From assembly GCA_002338885.1 (NCBI GenBank), contig DDJI01000073.1, forward strand, positions 1 through 6,934: a stretch of DNA of 6,934 nucleotides, given 5' to 3'. Below are positions 1 through 6,858 of the stretch, one piece after another. Numbering within the stretch: the stretch's first letter is position 1; every line of letters starts with the position of its first letter. The notes beneath the pieces were generated by a model. It had not been told where the DNA came from. It did not search any database and worked only from the letters and a program-made list of their open reading frames with translations. The translations under genes and the position numbers were made by a program. The DNA is from Ruminococcus sp. UBA1828 (lineage in GTDB: Bacteria > Bacillota > Clostridia > Oscillospirales > Ruminococcaceae).

Positions 1-2736
1 GGTCAAAGAAGGTATATAGAAAGCCTTTCGTCCTATGCCAGAATGTTTTTGGGCCAGATGGATAAGCCCGATGTAGACAGCATAGACGGGCTTTCTCCGG
101 CAATATCCATAGACCAGAAAACAACATCAAACAACCCGAGATCAACCGTCGGAACGGTCACGGAAATATACGACTACCTGAGGCTTTTGTACGCAAGGAT
201 AGGCATACCGCACTGTCCCATATGCGGCAGGGAAATAAAAAAGCAGTCCGTAGACCAAATTGCCGATAAAATAATGGAGCTGAGCGAGGGCACAAGGATA
301 CAGCTTTTAGCGCCTATAGCCAGAGGAAGAAAGGGCGAGTATGCAAAGGAGTTCGAGCAGGCGAGAAAATCAGGATATGTAAGAGTCCGCGTGGATGGAA
401 TAACGTATGATCTCTCCGAAAAGATTTCGCTTGAGAAGAACAAAAAGCACACCGTAGAAATAATAGTGGACAGGCTTGTCATAAAGCCCGAGATTCGCTC
501 AAGGCTGACAGACAGCATAGAAACGGTTCTTTCGCTGTCGGGAGGGCTTGTCGGAGTAGACGTAATAGGCGGAGAAGAGATGCTCTTTTCTCAAAACTAC
601 GCGTGCCCCGAACACGGCGTTTCTATTGAAGAGCTTACTCCGAGAATGTTTTCGTTTAACAACCCGTTCGGAGCATGTCCGGACTGCACGGGACTCGGCG
701 TGTTTTTGCAGGTCGATGAGAAAAAAGTAATACCAAACCCCGACCTCACCATACGTCAGGGAGCAATACGCGCAGACGGTTGGAATACGCTTGACGAAGG
801 CTCGTTCACAATGATATACTACAACGCACTGTCAAAAAAATACGGCATATCGCTCGACACGCCGGTAAAGGATTTGCCCAGAGACGCTATAGATATTTTC
901 CTCCACGGAACGCAGGGACAAAAGCTTGAATTTAAGCGTCCCGAGGAGTTTGGCGGCGGATACTGGATAACTCCGTTTGAGGGCGTTATAAACAACCTTG
1001 AGCGCAGATACAGAGCGTCGGACAGCGATGCCGTAAAGTCAAAGATAGAAGAATACATGAGCGAGGTAAAATGCCACACGTGTCACGGCAACAGGCTGAA
1101 AAAAGAGGTCTTAGGCGTCACGGTAGGAGGGCTTAACATAGCTCAGTTTACCGATATGTCGATAAGCGATGCTTTGGACTTTGTAAACAACCTCAAGCTC
1201 ACCGACAGAGAGGCTATGATCGGCGCTCAGATTTTGAAAGAGATAAAGTCAAGGCTCGGATTTTTGAAAAACGTCGGCCTTGATTACCTCACTCTTTCAA
1301 GGTCAAGCTCTACGCTTTCGGGCGGAGAAAGCCAGAGAATACGCCTTGCAACGCAGATAGGCTCTTCGCTGATGGGCGTGCTGTATATACTTGACGAGCC
1401 GAGCATAGGCTTGCATCAGCGCGACAACGACAAGCTGATAGCCTCGCTGAAGCGCTTGAGAGACTTGGGAAATACTTTGATAGTAGTTGAACACGATGAT
1501 GATACAATGCTTGCTGCCGATTACATTGTCGATGTGGGACCCGGAGCGGGAATACACGGCGGAGAAATCGTGTGCGCGGGAAGCGTAGAGGACATAAAAG
1601 CATGTGAGCGCTCCATCACGGGAGCATACCTCAGCGGAAGAAGATGCATACCTGTCCCACAGACGAGGAAAAAGGGCAACGGAAGTTGGCTGACGGTTGT
1701 AGGCGCAAAGGAAAACAACCTCAAGAATATAACTGTTAAAATTCCTCTCGGCACGTTTACCTGCGTGACCGGCGTGTCGGGAAGCGGTAAAAGCTCTCTT
1801 GTAAACGAGATCATATATAAAGAGCTTGCCGCAAAGCTCAACAGGGCAAGAATAGTTCCCGGAGAGTTTAAGCGCATAGAAGGGCTTGAAAACCTCGATA
1901 AAATAATAAACATAGACCAAACCCCCATAGGCAGAACTCCCCGCTCAAACCCTGCAACCTATACAGGCGTGTTTAACGATATCAGGGAGCTGTTTGCCAT
2001 GACACCGGATGCGAAAAAACGCGGCTACGGTCAGGGCAGGTTCTCCTTTAACGTCAAAGGCGGACGATGCGAGGCATGCGAGGGCGACGGAATACTCAAG
2101 ATTGAAATGCACTTTTTACCCGATGTATACGTTCCCTGTGAGGTCTGCAAGGGCGCAAGGTATAACAGAGAAACACTCGAAGTCAGATACAAAGGCAAAA
2201 ACATAGCTGAGGTTTTGGACATGACCATAGAAGAGGCTTGCAGCTTCTTTGAGAACATGCCTAAAATTTATAGAAAGCTAAAGACTTTAAATGATGTCGG
2301 ACTGGGATACTTAAAACTCGGACAGCCTTCTACGACGCTTTCGGGCGGAGAGGCTCAGCGTGTAAAACTTGCAACGGAGCTTTCACGCAGGGCAACCGGC
2401 AGAACAATATACGTTTTAGACGAGCCGACAACCGGCTTGCATGCCGACGACGTGAACAAGCTTGTTCAGATGCTTCAGCTGCTTTGCGAAAGCGGCAACA
2501 CCGTTCTTGTAATAGAACACAATCTCGATGTGATCAAATGCGCCGACTATATAATAGATTTAGGCCCCGAGGGCGGCGTCAGAGGCGGAACGGTAGTTGC
2601 AACTGGAACACCTGAAGAGCTTTCAGAAAACCCGAACTCGTACACCGGTCAGTACCTCAAAAAAGTCCTGCAAAGGTATAAGTCTTTACAAAGCCGGGAT
2701 GACAGTAATGAGCAAGCGGAATCCTCGCAGGAGTAA
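1..2736 (+). CDS. uvrA: UvrABC excinuclease subunit A (UvrA), 5'-truncated by the window edge
   Basis: UvrA is the ABC-type ATPase that dimerises, scans DNA for bulky lesions with UvrB and hands damage over for UvrB/UvrC incision in nucleotide excision repair. The frame is open from base 1 ([15 protein letters not shown]), so the true start lies upstream; aligned from memory with E. coli UvrA, about 48 residues including the first Walker A are missing. Numbering from base 1, I see the first ABC signature LSGGESQR (from residue 439) with Walker B LDEP (D465-E466), the second Walker [11 protein letters not shown] (591-600), and the second signature LSGGEAQR (from 780) with Walker [10 protein letters not shown] (D807-E808). 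The C-terminal zinc module is C690-X2-C693-X19-C713-X2-C716. The first module reads C202-X2-H205-X20-C226-X2-C229, with His in place of one Cys. CXXC pairs at 72/75 and 358/361 may bind another zinc. About 20 polar residues follow the conserved core. Identification is secure. Confidence 0.98.
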   Translation, partial: GQRRYIESLSSYARMFLGQMDKPDVDSIDGLSPAISIDQKTTSNNPRSTVGTVTEIYDYLRLLYARIGIPHCPICGREIKKQSVDQIADKIMELSEGTRIQLLAPIARGRKGEYAKEFEQARKSGYVRVRVDGITYDLSEKISLEKNKKHTVEIIVDRLVIKPEIRSRLTDSIETVLSLSGGLVGVDVIGGEEMLFSQNYACPEHGVSIEELTPRMFSFNNPFGACPDCTGLGVFLQVDEKKVIPNPDLTIRQGAIRADGWNTLDEGSFTMIYYNALSKKYGISLDTPVKDLPRDAIDIFLHGTQGQKLEFKRPEEFGGGYWITPFEGVINNLERRYRASDSDAVKSKIEEYMSEVKCHTCHGNRLKKEVLGVTVGGLNIAQFTDMSISDALDFVNNLKLTDREAMIGAQILKEIKSRLGFLKNVGLDYLTLSRSSSTLSGGESQRIRLATQIGSSLMGVLYILDEPSIGLHQRDNDKLIASLKRLRDLGNTLIVVEHDDDTMLAADYIVDVGPGAGIHGGEIVCAGSVEDIKACERSITGAYLSGRRCIPVPQTRKKGNGSWLTVVGAKENNLKNITVKIPLGTFTCVTGVSGSGKSSLVNEIIYKELAAKLNRARIVPGEFKRIEGLENLDKIINIDQTPIGRTPRSNPATYTGVFNDIRELFAMTPDAKKRGYGQGRFSFNVKGGRCEACEGDGILKIEMHFLPDVYVPCEVCKGARYNRETLEVRYKGKNIAEVLDMTIEEACSFFENMPKIYRKLKTLNDVGLGYLKLGQPSTTLSGGEAQRVKLATELSRRATGRTIYVLDEPTTGLHADDVNKLVQMLQLLCESGNTVLVIEHNLDVIKCADYIIDLGPEGGVRGGTVVATGTPEELSENPNSYTGQYLKKVLQRYKSLQSRDDSNEQAESSQE

Positions 2737-2749
2737 AAGGAGATAACAT

Positions 2750-3478
2750 ATGAGACTTTTGATAATCAGACATGCGGACCCCGATTATTCCATAGATTCG
2801 CTTACGCCGAAAGGCTGGCGTGAGGCGGAGCTGCTGAGCGACAGAATAGCAAAGCTCGATGTAAAGGCGTTTTACTGCTCACCACTTGGAAGGGCGCAGG
2901 ACACTGCGTCGTTGACCCTTAAAAAGATGGGCAGGGAAGCGGTGACGCTTGACTGGCTCAAGGAGTTTTATTACTGCCGTGTTAAGCTGCCCTATACCAA
3001 CGGTGAAAGGGTGATTACATGGGATCTTCTGCCCTCATTCTTTACAAAAATAGACGCTCTTTATGATAAGGACGAGTTTATGAATGTGGACTTTATGAAG
3101 GAAGGCAACTATCCGGAGCTTTATAAGAACATAACGGGCGGACTTGATGGGCTGCTTGCTAAGCACGGTTATGTGCGAAACGGAAGGTATTACGATGCCG
3201 CCAAGCCGAACCGCGATACAATCGTTTTCTTCTGTCACTTCGGAATAGAGTGCCAGATGCTCGGACACCTGCTGAGCATATCACCTGTTGTTCTCGGGCA
3301 GAATTTCTGCGCCGCGCCGACGTCGGTGACAACGCTGTATACCGAAGAAAGAGAAAAGGGGATCGCATCTTTCAGATGCAGCGCTTTCGGCGACACATCC
3401 CACCTGTATGCCGCCGGTGAAGAGCCTGCTTTCTCCGCTCGGTTCTGCGAGACTTTTGACTCCGACGAAAGGCACTAA
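2750..3478 (+). CDS. Histidine phosphatase family protein (phosphoglycerate mutase-like)
   Basis: A 242-residue protein of the histidine phosphatase (phosphoglycerate mutase-like) superfamily, which forms a phosphohistidine intermediate to hydrolyse or move phosphate groups. The N-terminal RHG-type motif is R7-H8-A9, with H8 the expected nucleophile. SPLGRAQDTA carries the second phosphate-binding Arg (R48), and the second catalytic His is H163 in FFCHFGIE. A conserved-looking GDTSHLY lies near the C terminus. No signal peptide or membrane segment is visible, so it is probably cytoplasmic. The ATG is preceded by AGGAG 7 nt upstream, which follows directly on the uvrA stop codon; with a 13-nt gap, co-transcription and perhaps coupling with uvrA are likely. 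The substrate cannot be told from sequence: the length and the long insert between R48 and H163 do not match a classic glycolytic mutase. A broad-specificity phosphatase is more likely than gpmA. Confidence 0.9.
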   Translation: MRLLIIRHADPDYSIDSLTPKGWREAELLSDRIAKLDVKAFYCSPLGRAQDTASLTLKKMGREAVTLDWLKEFYYCRVKLPYTNGERVITWDLLPSFFTKIDALYDKDEFMNVDFMKEGNYPELYKNITGGLDGLLAKHGYVRNGRYYDAAKPNRDTIVFFCHFGIECQMLGHLLSISPVVLGQNFCAAPTSVTTLYTEEREKGIASFRCSAFGDTSHLYAAGEEPAFSARFCETFDSDERH

Positions 3479-3496
3479 GCTTTACATAATAAAACA

Positions 3497-3532
3497 AAGC
3501 CGCCCGGCTGTATCGCTGAGCGGCTTATTTTT
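3497..3532. terminator. Rho-independent terminator, probably bidirectional, between the phosphatase gene and the convergent MerR gene
   Basis: AAGCCGC (3497-3503) pairs with GCGGCTT (3520-3526). After one C/A mismatch the stem continues for about four pairs (3505-3508 with 3515-3518) around a hexaloop. On the plus strand ATTTTT follows. On the minus strand the stem is followed by TGTTTTATT, so it can end both converging transcripts. It begins 18 nt after the phosphatase stop codon. Confidence 0.85.
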
Positions 3533-3543
3533 ATGCATAGTAA

Positions 3544-4122
3544 CTATGCTCGATTGCCGATATAAATCTGAGCCTCGTAATTCCAATGCAGTATTCCCGA
3601 TATTACTATCATCTGCACTGAAAATGACGGTGATACGCCGTATTTGTCTCTTGCCGCTTTGAGCAGCTCCTTTAACACATCGGCGCGGTTTTCCTCGTTG
3701 CAGTCGGCGCACAGATACTTTCCCTGCGGCAAAATTTTCATGTTCTCTACGTCCTTATACTTCGTACACACGGCAAACATCCTTGTCAGGTCGCTTTCGG
3801 TGTATATGCCCGCCGCATCCTCAAATGAAAAGCAATCTTTAAGCTTTGGCGTGAGCTTTTCGTAAAAGTGGCTCAGATAGTTCCACAGATTTTCAAGAGT
3901 CGGCGACTGCAATGTGTCGGAAAGCAGGATTACGCGCTCGGGCAGAGTCTTTATATAAAAACTGTAGGGCGATTTTTTGCTTGCGTATCCCTGATTCATG
4001 CGCTGTATATCCAGCTTCTTTTCGTAGTCTGATCTTGCAAGCCGTATCTTTGCCTTGCTCGATTCAAGGGCGGCGATCTTCTCGTCGGCTTTCTCCTCTG
4101 CATGCTCCAAAAACTCTACGGT
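3544..4122 (-). pseudogene. C-terminal part of the MerR-family regulator (dimerisation helix and GyrI-like effector domain), out of frame with its start
   Basis: This frame continues the MerR gene that starts at 4358 but lies at -1 relative to it. Read from the slip point it begins T-V-E-F-L-E-H-A-E-E and runs 192 codons without a stop to the TAG at 3546-3544. The first ~35 residues form a charged helix of the kind that makes the antiparallel dimer coiled coil in MerR proteins. The remainder, with LPQGKYLC near the middle and WNYEAQIYI at the end, resembles the GyrI/BmrR-type ligand-binding fold; that likeness is from memory and only moderately sure. A CADC motif (Cys 217/220 in the joined protein) might matter for redox or metal sensing. 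No ribosome binding site or ATG precedes this segment and the only nearby start codon is a TTG at 4110, so independent expression is unlikely. Joined to the upstream part it gives about 271 residues, a normal length for such regulators. It may be a live gene with a sequencing indel, a recent null allele, or a recoded gene. Confidence 0.8.
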
Positions 4123-4130
4123 TTTTTTAG
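4116..4130 (-). other. A7 slippery site / frameshift point in the MerR gene
   Basis: On the minus strand the zero frame reads CTA AAA AAA CCG TAG. The seven A (4128-4122) form the canonical X XXY YYZ heptamer A_AAA_AAA, and a stop codon lies two codons on. A -1 slip gives ACC GTA GAG TTT TTG, which is exactly the continuation expected of the protein. An eighth A in the DNA or RNA would give the same product. No strong stem-loop or upstream Shine-Dalgarno-like stimulator stands out. A weak bulged stem (GCCCTTG with CAAGGC) lies roughly 50 nt downstream, which is too far and too weak to be convincing. Confidence 0.7.
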
Positions 4131-4358
4131 GTCGTCGTATTCCAAAACATTCTTAATCTCGCTTAAAGACAAGTCCATGAGCAAAAGCGCCCTAACAGTG
4201 TTTAAGCGTACTATGTCGTTTTCGCTGTAGTAACGGTATCCCGTCCACTCGTCTTTTTTGCTCGGCTTGACAAGCCCGATTCTGTCATAGTGGCGCAAGG
4301 TCTCTGCGGTCGTGTGAACGGCTTTTGCCGCCTCGCCGATGGAAAAATATTTTTTCAT
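4116..4358 (-). CDS. MerR-family transcriptional regulator, N-terminal DNA-binding part (frame broken after residue 79)
   Basis: The 80-codon zero-frame product is a near-complete MerR winged-helix DNA-binding domain. KYFSIGEAAKAVHTTAETLRHYDRIGLVKP is the helix-turn-helix with the family's ETLRHYDRIGL signature, GYRYYSENDIVRLNTVRAL is the wing and second helix pair, and MDLSLSEIKNVLEYDDL completes the domain. The start is well fixed by AGGAGG (4372-4367 on the minus strand) 8 nt before the ATG. The frame closes at TAG just after an A7 run, although the rest of the protein is intact in the -1 frame. As written, the product would bind DNA but lack the long dimerisation helix and effector domain, and would probably work poorly alone. 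MerR proteins normally twist a promoter with an over-long 19-bp spacer to activate it. Just such a promoter lies in the divergent intergenic region, pointing at the lipoprotein gene, so local regulation of that gene and of itself is inferred. Confidence 0.88.
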   Translation of the reverse strand: MKKYFSIGEAAKAVHTTAETLRHYDRIGLVKPSKKDEWTGYRYYSENDIVRLNTVRALLLMDLSLSEIKNVLEYDDLKKP

Positions 4359-4378
4359 TTTGCTTGCCTCCTATCCTC

Positions 4379-4409
4379 TTGACTTTTGTGTTACACAAAG
4401 GTTTATACT
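4379..4409 (+). promoter_or_regulatory. MerR-type promoter for the lipoprotein gene, 19-bp spacer
   Basis: The -35 is TTGACT (4379-4384) and the -10 is TATACT (4404-4409), separated by 19 bp rather than the usual 17. Good hexamers with a 19-bp spacer and a palindrome between them are the hallmark of promoters activated by MerR-family proteins. Transcription should start near 4416, leaving a leader of about 119 nt before the lipoprotein ATG at 4535. Confidence 0.7.
4382..4402. promoter_or_regulatory. Candidate MerR operator (inverted repeat)
   Basis: TTTGTGT, one central T (4392) and ACACAAA form a perfect 15-bp inverted repeat (4385-4399). With one mismatched pair it extends to 4382-4402. 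It sits inside the 19-bp spacer of the plus-strand promoter, where MerR dimers bind, and just downstream of the expected start point of the minus-strand promoter. The same dimer could therefore activate the lipoprotein gene and limit its own transcription. The repeat is seen directly; the binding protein is inferred from position. Confidence 0.72.
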
Positions 4410-4411
4410 TC

Positions 4412-4440
4412 ATTGTAGCATAGAAAGGGCGGATAATCAA
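4412..4440 (-). promoter_or_regulatory. Sigma-A-type promoter for the MerR gene
   Basis: On the minus strand TTGATT (4440-4435) and TACAAT (4417-4412) are separated by 17 bp. The predicted start near 4405 leaves about 47 nt before the MerR ATG at 4358. The inverted repeat at 4382-4402 lies immediately downstream of that start, consistent with autorepression. Confidence 0.65.
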
Positions 4441-4534
4441 TGCATAAGAGCAGGGTTTAAATTTAAGCATTATCTTTTATTATGCGTTTTCGCCCGACAT
4501 AGCTGAAAATAATCTTTGATACGGAGGAGTTTAA

Positions 4535-5194
4535 ATGAAAAAATTTGTTTTGTTTGTGCTATGCGCCATGCTGAGCGCTGTTGTGATGACCGGCTGTGAA
4601 GAAGAAAGCCCGTTTGTGCAAAAGGAGTACGTTGCAAGCGCGTCCGAGGTCAGCGAAATAAATATAAACGTCCGAGACAGGAAAATCGAGGTTTTATCAT
4701 CAGATGACGACGATATCCGCATTGTCTATTCAGAAAACGACGCCTATGCCTATGACATTGCCGTTTCGGATGACGGAACACTCACCATGACATGCAAAAA
4801 CGACAAAGACATCGCCGATTACTTCGGATTAAAGCCGTCAGATGCCGACCTGACCGTGTCTTTGTGCGTTCCGGACGGGATGGTTGAGCGCTTAACTCTT
4901 TGCACCACCAACGAGGACATAACGCTTGAGCCGCTTTCTGTTTCGGAAAGTGCGGACATTGAGACAAATGGCGGAAACATTGAGTTTGAAAGCTTGGATG
5001 TCGGAAGCGGCATATCCCTGACCGCCAAGAACGGAGACATAGACGGCACTATCGTCGGAGGGTGGGACGACTTTTCTATGGATGTTGACATAAAAAAGGG
5101 AGAGTGCAACCTCCCGACAGAGAAAACAGGAGGCGAGAAAACGCTTTCCGTGTCCGAGAACAACGGTGATGTCAATATAGAGTTTGTCGGTTGA
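4535..5194 (+). CDS. DUF4097-like lipoprotein
   Basis: A 219-residue secreted protein with a lipoprotein signal: positive MKK, a hydrophobic core to about residue 17, then VMTG-C21, so Cys21 should be lipid-modified and anchor the protein on the outer face of the membrane. The -3 Met in the lipobox is slightly unusual but tolerated. The mature part is very acidic (for example DDDD at 57-60). It contains repeated short beta-strand units such as TNGGNIEFESLDV, TAKNGDIDGTIVG and SENNGDVNIEFVG, the Asn-Gly-[GD]-[ND]-I pattern of DUF4097/putative-adhesin beta-solenoid domains, a group that includes LiaG-like envelope proteins. Its molecular function is unknown. GGAGGAG lies 5-7 nt before the ATG. 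It is the only gene of its unit, divergent from the MerR gene and read from a promoter with MerR-type spacing, so it is probably induced by that regulator. The fold assignment is by pattern only. Confidence 0.85.
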   Translation: MKKFVLFVLCAMLSAVVMTGCEEESPFVQKEYVASASEVSEININVRDRKIEVLSSDDDDIRIVYSENDAYAYDIAVSDDGTLTMTCKNDKDIADYFGLKPSDADLTVSLCVPDGMVERLTLCTTNEDITLEPLSVSESADIETNGGNIEFESLDVGSGISLTAKNGDIDGTIVGGWDDFSMDVDIKKGECNLPTEKTGGEKTLSVSENNGDVNIEFVG

Positions 5195-5223
5195 TTTTCA
5201 CATGCCGAGTTAAGATAATTTAA

Positions 5224-5265
5224 GCCCTCCCGCTTGTATTGACAAGCAGGAGGGCTTTTTTATTT
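5224..5265. terminator. Strong rho-independent terminator after the lipoprotein gene
   Basis: GCCCTCC (5224-5230) pairs with GGAGGGC (5249-5255). After a single C/A mismatch, GCTTGT (5232-5237) pairs with ACAAGC (5242-5247) around an ATTG loop. TTTTTTATTTT follows on the plus strand. On the minus strand the hairpin is followed only by TTAAATTAT, a poorer U tract, but it sits right after the cls stop codon and may also end that transcript. Confidence 0.93.
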
Positions 5266-6791
5266 TACATAAGCGGCGAGAAGATTTTAAGCACAGCTTG
5301 AAGCAGTGCGTATACAGGGCCTTTTTTGTTTAGTTGGTCAATAGTTATTTCCTGGCTCTTTGCCTGAGTGTCCAAAAAGTCCTGTTCTACTTCGCTCACG
5401 CATTTTGACTTGTAGGCGAGTATGCAGTTTTCAAAATGCAGATAAAAACTGCGAAAATCGAAGTTCGCCGTGCCGACTACGCAAACCTTTCCGTCCGCCG
5501 TAACCGATTTTGCATGTATGAATCCCGGAGTGTACTCAAATATTCTTACACCCGCGTTGAGCAGCTCGCGGTAATTTGACCTTGTGACCGCAAACACAAG
5601 CTTTTTGTCCGGTATTCGCGGAGTGATGATTCTCACGTCAACTCCGCTCATTGCCGCATGCCTTAGCGCTGTCGTCATTTCGTTGTCGAGAATAAGATAG
5701 GGGGTAGTGACATAAAGATTTTTTGTCGCGCCGTTTATGAGTCCCATGTATGCAAGCTCGCATATCAAATCGTCGGTTGACGGACCGTCTGCATACGGCT
5801 GCACAAACCCGTCAGACTCGCACTTTAAGCTGCATGCGTACTCAGCATAATCTATCTTCGATTCGCCTCTTGAGAAATGCCAAAGCTGCAAAAACGTCTC
5901 CGTCATCTTGGTGACGGCTTCGCCCTTGATCATTATTCCGGTATCTTTCCAATGTCCGAATCGTTCAACCTCGTTTATATACTCGTCCGCAAGGTTGATA
6001 CCTCCGGTAAATGCCGTGTTTCCGTCGATAACCACTATCTTTCTGTGGTCGCGGTAGTTCAAAAACGTGTCAAGGGAAGGTCTTACTCTGTTAAACACCG
6101 ACACGCTTATGCCTATTGACTCAAGGTATCTGTCGTAACCCTTAGGGAGCTTTTGTATGGTCCCGAAGTCGTCATACATGAGCCTTACCTCAACGCCCTC
6201 GGATATCTTCTTTTTAAGTATGTCGAGTACGCCGCCGAACATTTTGCCCTGCTCAATTTTAAAGTATTCGATGAAAATGAACTTTACCGCACGGTTTAGC
6301 TCTTTTAAAAGATAGGCATAGTACTCTTCGCCTGAGGCAAAGTACTTTGTCGATGTGTTTCGGTATACGGGTGCGTATGCATACTTTTGTATGTATTGCA
6401 TCTGCCTCGCCATCTCAGGGTCCTGTGCGGCTATGTCTGACAGCGCCCCGTCGTCGGCATGCATTGAATTGCGCATCATCTGGCGGTAGCTCTTAAATCT
6501 CTTTCCTATGCGGTAGTTTTGCTTTGACTTTGCGAAAATGAGGTACAAAGGCGCTCCGCATATAGGGAATATCAAAACTGCAATTATCCACGTCAGCTTA
6601 AAGGACGGATTCATGTTTTCATTTGATATATCAAGGACTATAAGCATCGAAATAATCAACGAGATGACATAATACCATACAAAGTTGTTTGCAAGGGAGA
6701 TGAAGAATACAAACAACACCGCGATCTGAATAAACATCAGAAGAGCGGTTATGAATATTTTTGACTGCAAAATCTTAATGAGTTTTCTCAT
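5265..6791 (-). CDS. cls: Cardiolipin synthase (phospholipase D superfamily)
   Basis: A 508-residue membrane enzyme that condenses two phosphatidylglycerol molecules into cardiolipin plus glycerol. Hydrophobic segments at about 12-33, 37-54 and 67-86 form the PLDc_N-type membrane anchor. Two HKD catalytic motifs follow: H249-R-K-I-V-V-I-D256 with GGINLADEY, and H426-A-K428-S-V-T-A-D433 with GTANFDFRS; both are complete. The length fits the family (about 480-510). I chose the ATG at 6791 because GAGG lies 6 nt upstream and the protein then begins MRKLIK before the first membrane helix. In-frame starts further upstream (TTG at 6818, ATG at 6806) lack a ribosome binding site, and the TTG lies near or upstream of the expected transcription start. 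It is a single-gene unit converging on the lipoprotein gene. Many Clostridia carry several Cls copies, so whether this is the main synthase cannot be told. Confidence 0.95.
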   Translation of the reverse strand: MRKLIKILQSKIFITALLMFIQIAVLFVFFISLANNFVWYYVISLIISMLIVLDISNENMNPSFKLTWIIAVLIFPICGAPLYLIFAKSKQNYRIGKRFKSYRQMMRNSMHADDGALSDIAAQDPEMARQMQYIQKYAYAPVYRNTSTKYFASGEEYYAYLLKELNRAVKFIFIEYFKIEQGKMFGGVLDILKKKISEGVEVRLMYDDFGTIQKLPKGYDRYLESIGISVSVFNRVRPSLDTFLNYRDHRKIVVIDGNTAFTGGINLADEYINEVERFGHWKDTGIMIKGEAVTKMTETFLQLWHFSRGESKIDYAEYACSLKCESDGFVQPYADGPSTDDLICELAYMGLINGATKNLYVTTPYLILDNEMTTALRHAAMSGVDVRIITPRIPDKKLVFAVTRSNYRELLNAGVRIFEYTPGFIHAKSVTADGKVCVVGTANFDFRSFYLHFENCILAYKSKCVSEVEQDFLDTQAKSQEITIDQLNKKGPVYALLQAVLKIFSPLM

Positions 6792-6811
6792 GGTACACCT
6801 CGGCATTCCGC

Positions 6812-6839
6812 TTGACAAATAGTATATTCATTATATACT
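6812..6839 (+). promoter_or_regulatory. Possible divergent sigma-A-type promoter facing out of the window
   Basis: On the plus strand a consensus TTGACA (6812-6817) is followed after 16 bp by TATACT (6834-6839). Its -10 overlaps the -10 of the cls promoter by two bases, so the two could not be occupied together. It would read toward whatever lies beyond 6934. The region is AT-rich and the match may be partly chance. Confidence 0.4.
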
Positions 6840-6842
6840 ATT
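6818..6842. promoter_or_regulatory. Palindromic operator candidate over the cls promoter
   Basis: AATAGTATAT (6818-6827) and ATATACTATT (6833-6842) are perfect 10-bp inverted arms around TCATT. The palindrome covers the -10 box and expected start of cls and the -10 of the opposing promoter-like pair. This is a typical place for a repressor dimer. The regulator is not identifiable from this window, and the repeat differs from the candidate MerR operator at 4385-4399. Confidence 0.5.
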
Positions 6843-6858
6843 GTACTTGATTTATCAA
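6830..6858 (-). promoter_or_regulatory. Sigma-A-type promoter for cls
   Basis: On the minus strand TTGATA (6858-6853) and a consensus TATAAT (6835-6830) are separated by 17 bp. The expected start near 6823 gives a leader of about 32 nt to the ATG at 6791. The -35 box lies in a perfect short palindrome, CTTGATTTATCAAG (6846-6859). Confidence 0.75.

Noticed and set aside
1303..1928. Two long minus-strand open frames opposite uvrA (135 and 205 codons)
   Set aside because: They lie entirely within the securely identified uvrA, across its ABC signature and Walker motifs, and have no plausible protein family or start signals. They are antisense shadows.
4440..4460. Possible tiny leader ORF, ATG at 4440 followed by six codons and TAA
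   Set aside because: The upstream AAGGG is poorly placed, the peptide has no regulatory run of codons, and no attenuator hairpin with a U tract follows before the lipoprotein gene.
4285..4470. Minus-strand 61-codon frame upstream of and overlapping the MerR gene
   Set aside because: It crosses both promoters and the operator and overlaps the strongly supported MerR start in another frame, and it has no family resemblance.
5877..6119. Plus-strand 80-codon frame inside cls
   Set aside because: It is antisense to the region around the first HKD motif of a complete cardiolipin synthase, with no start signal or recognisable product.
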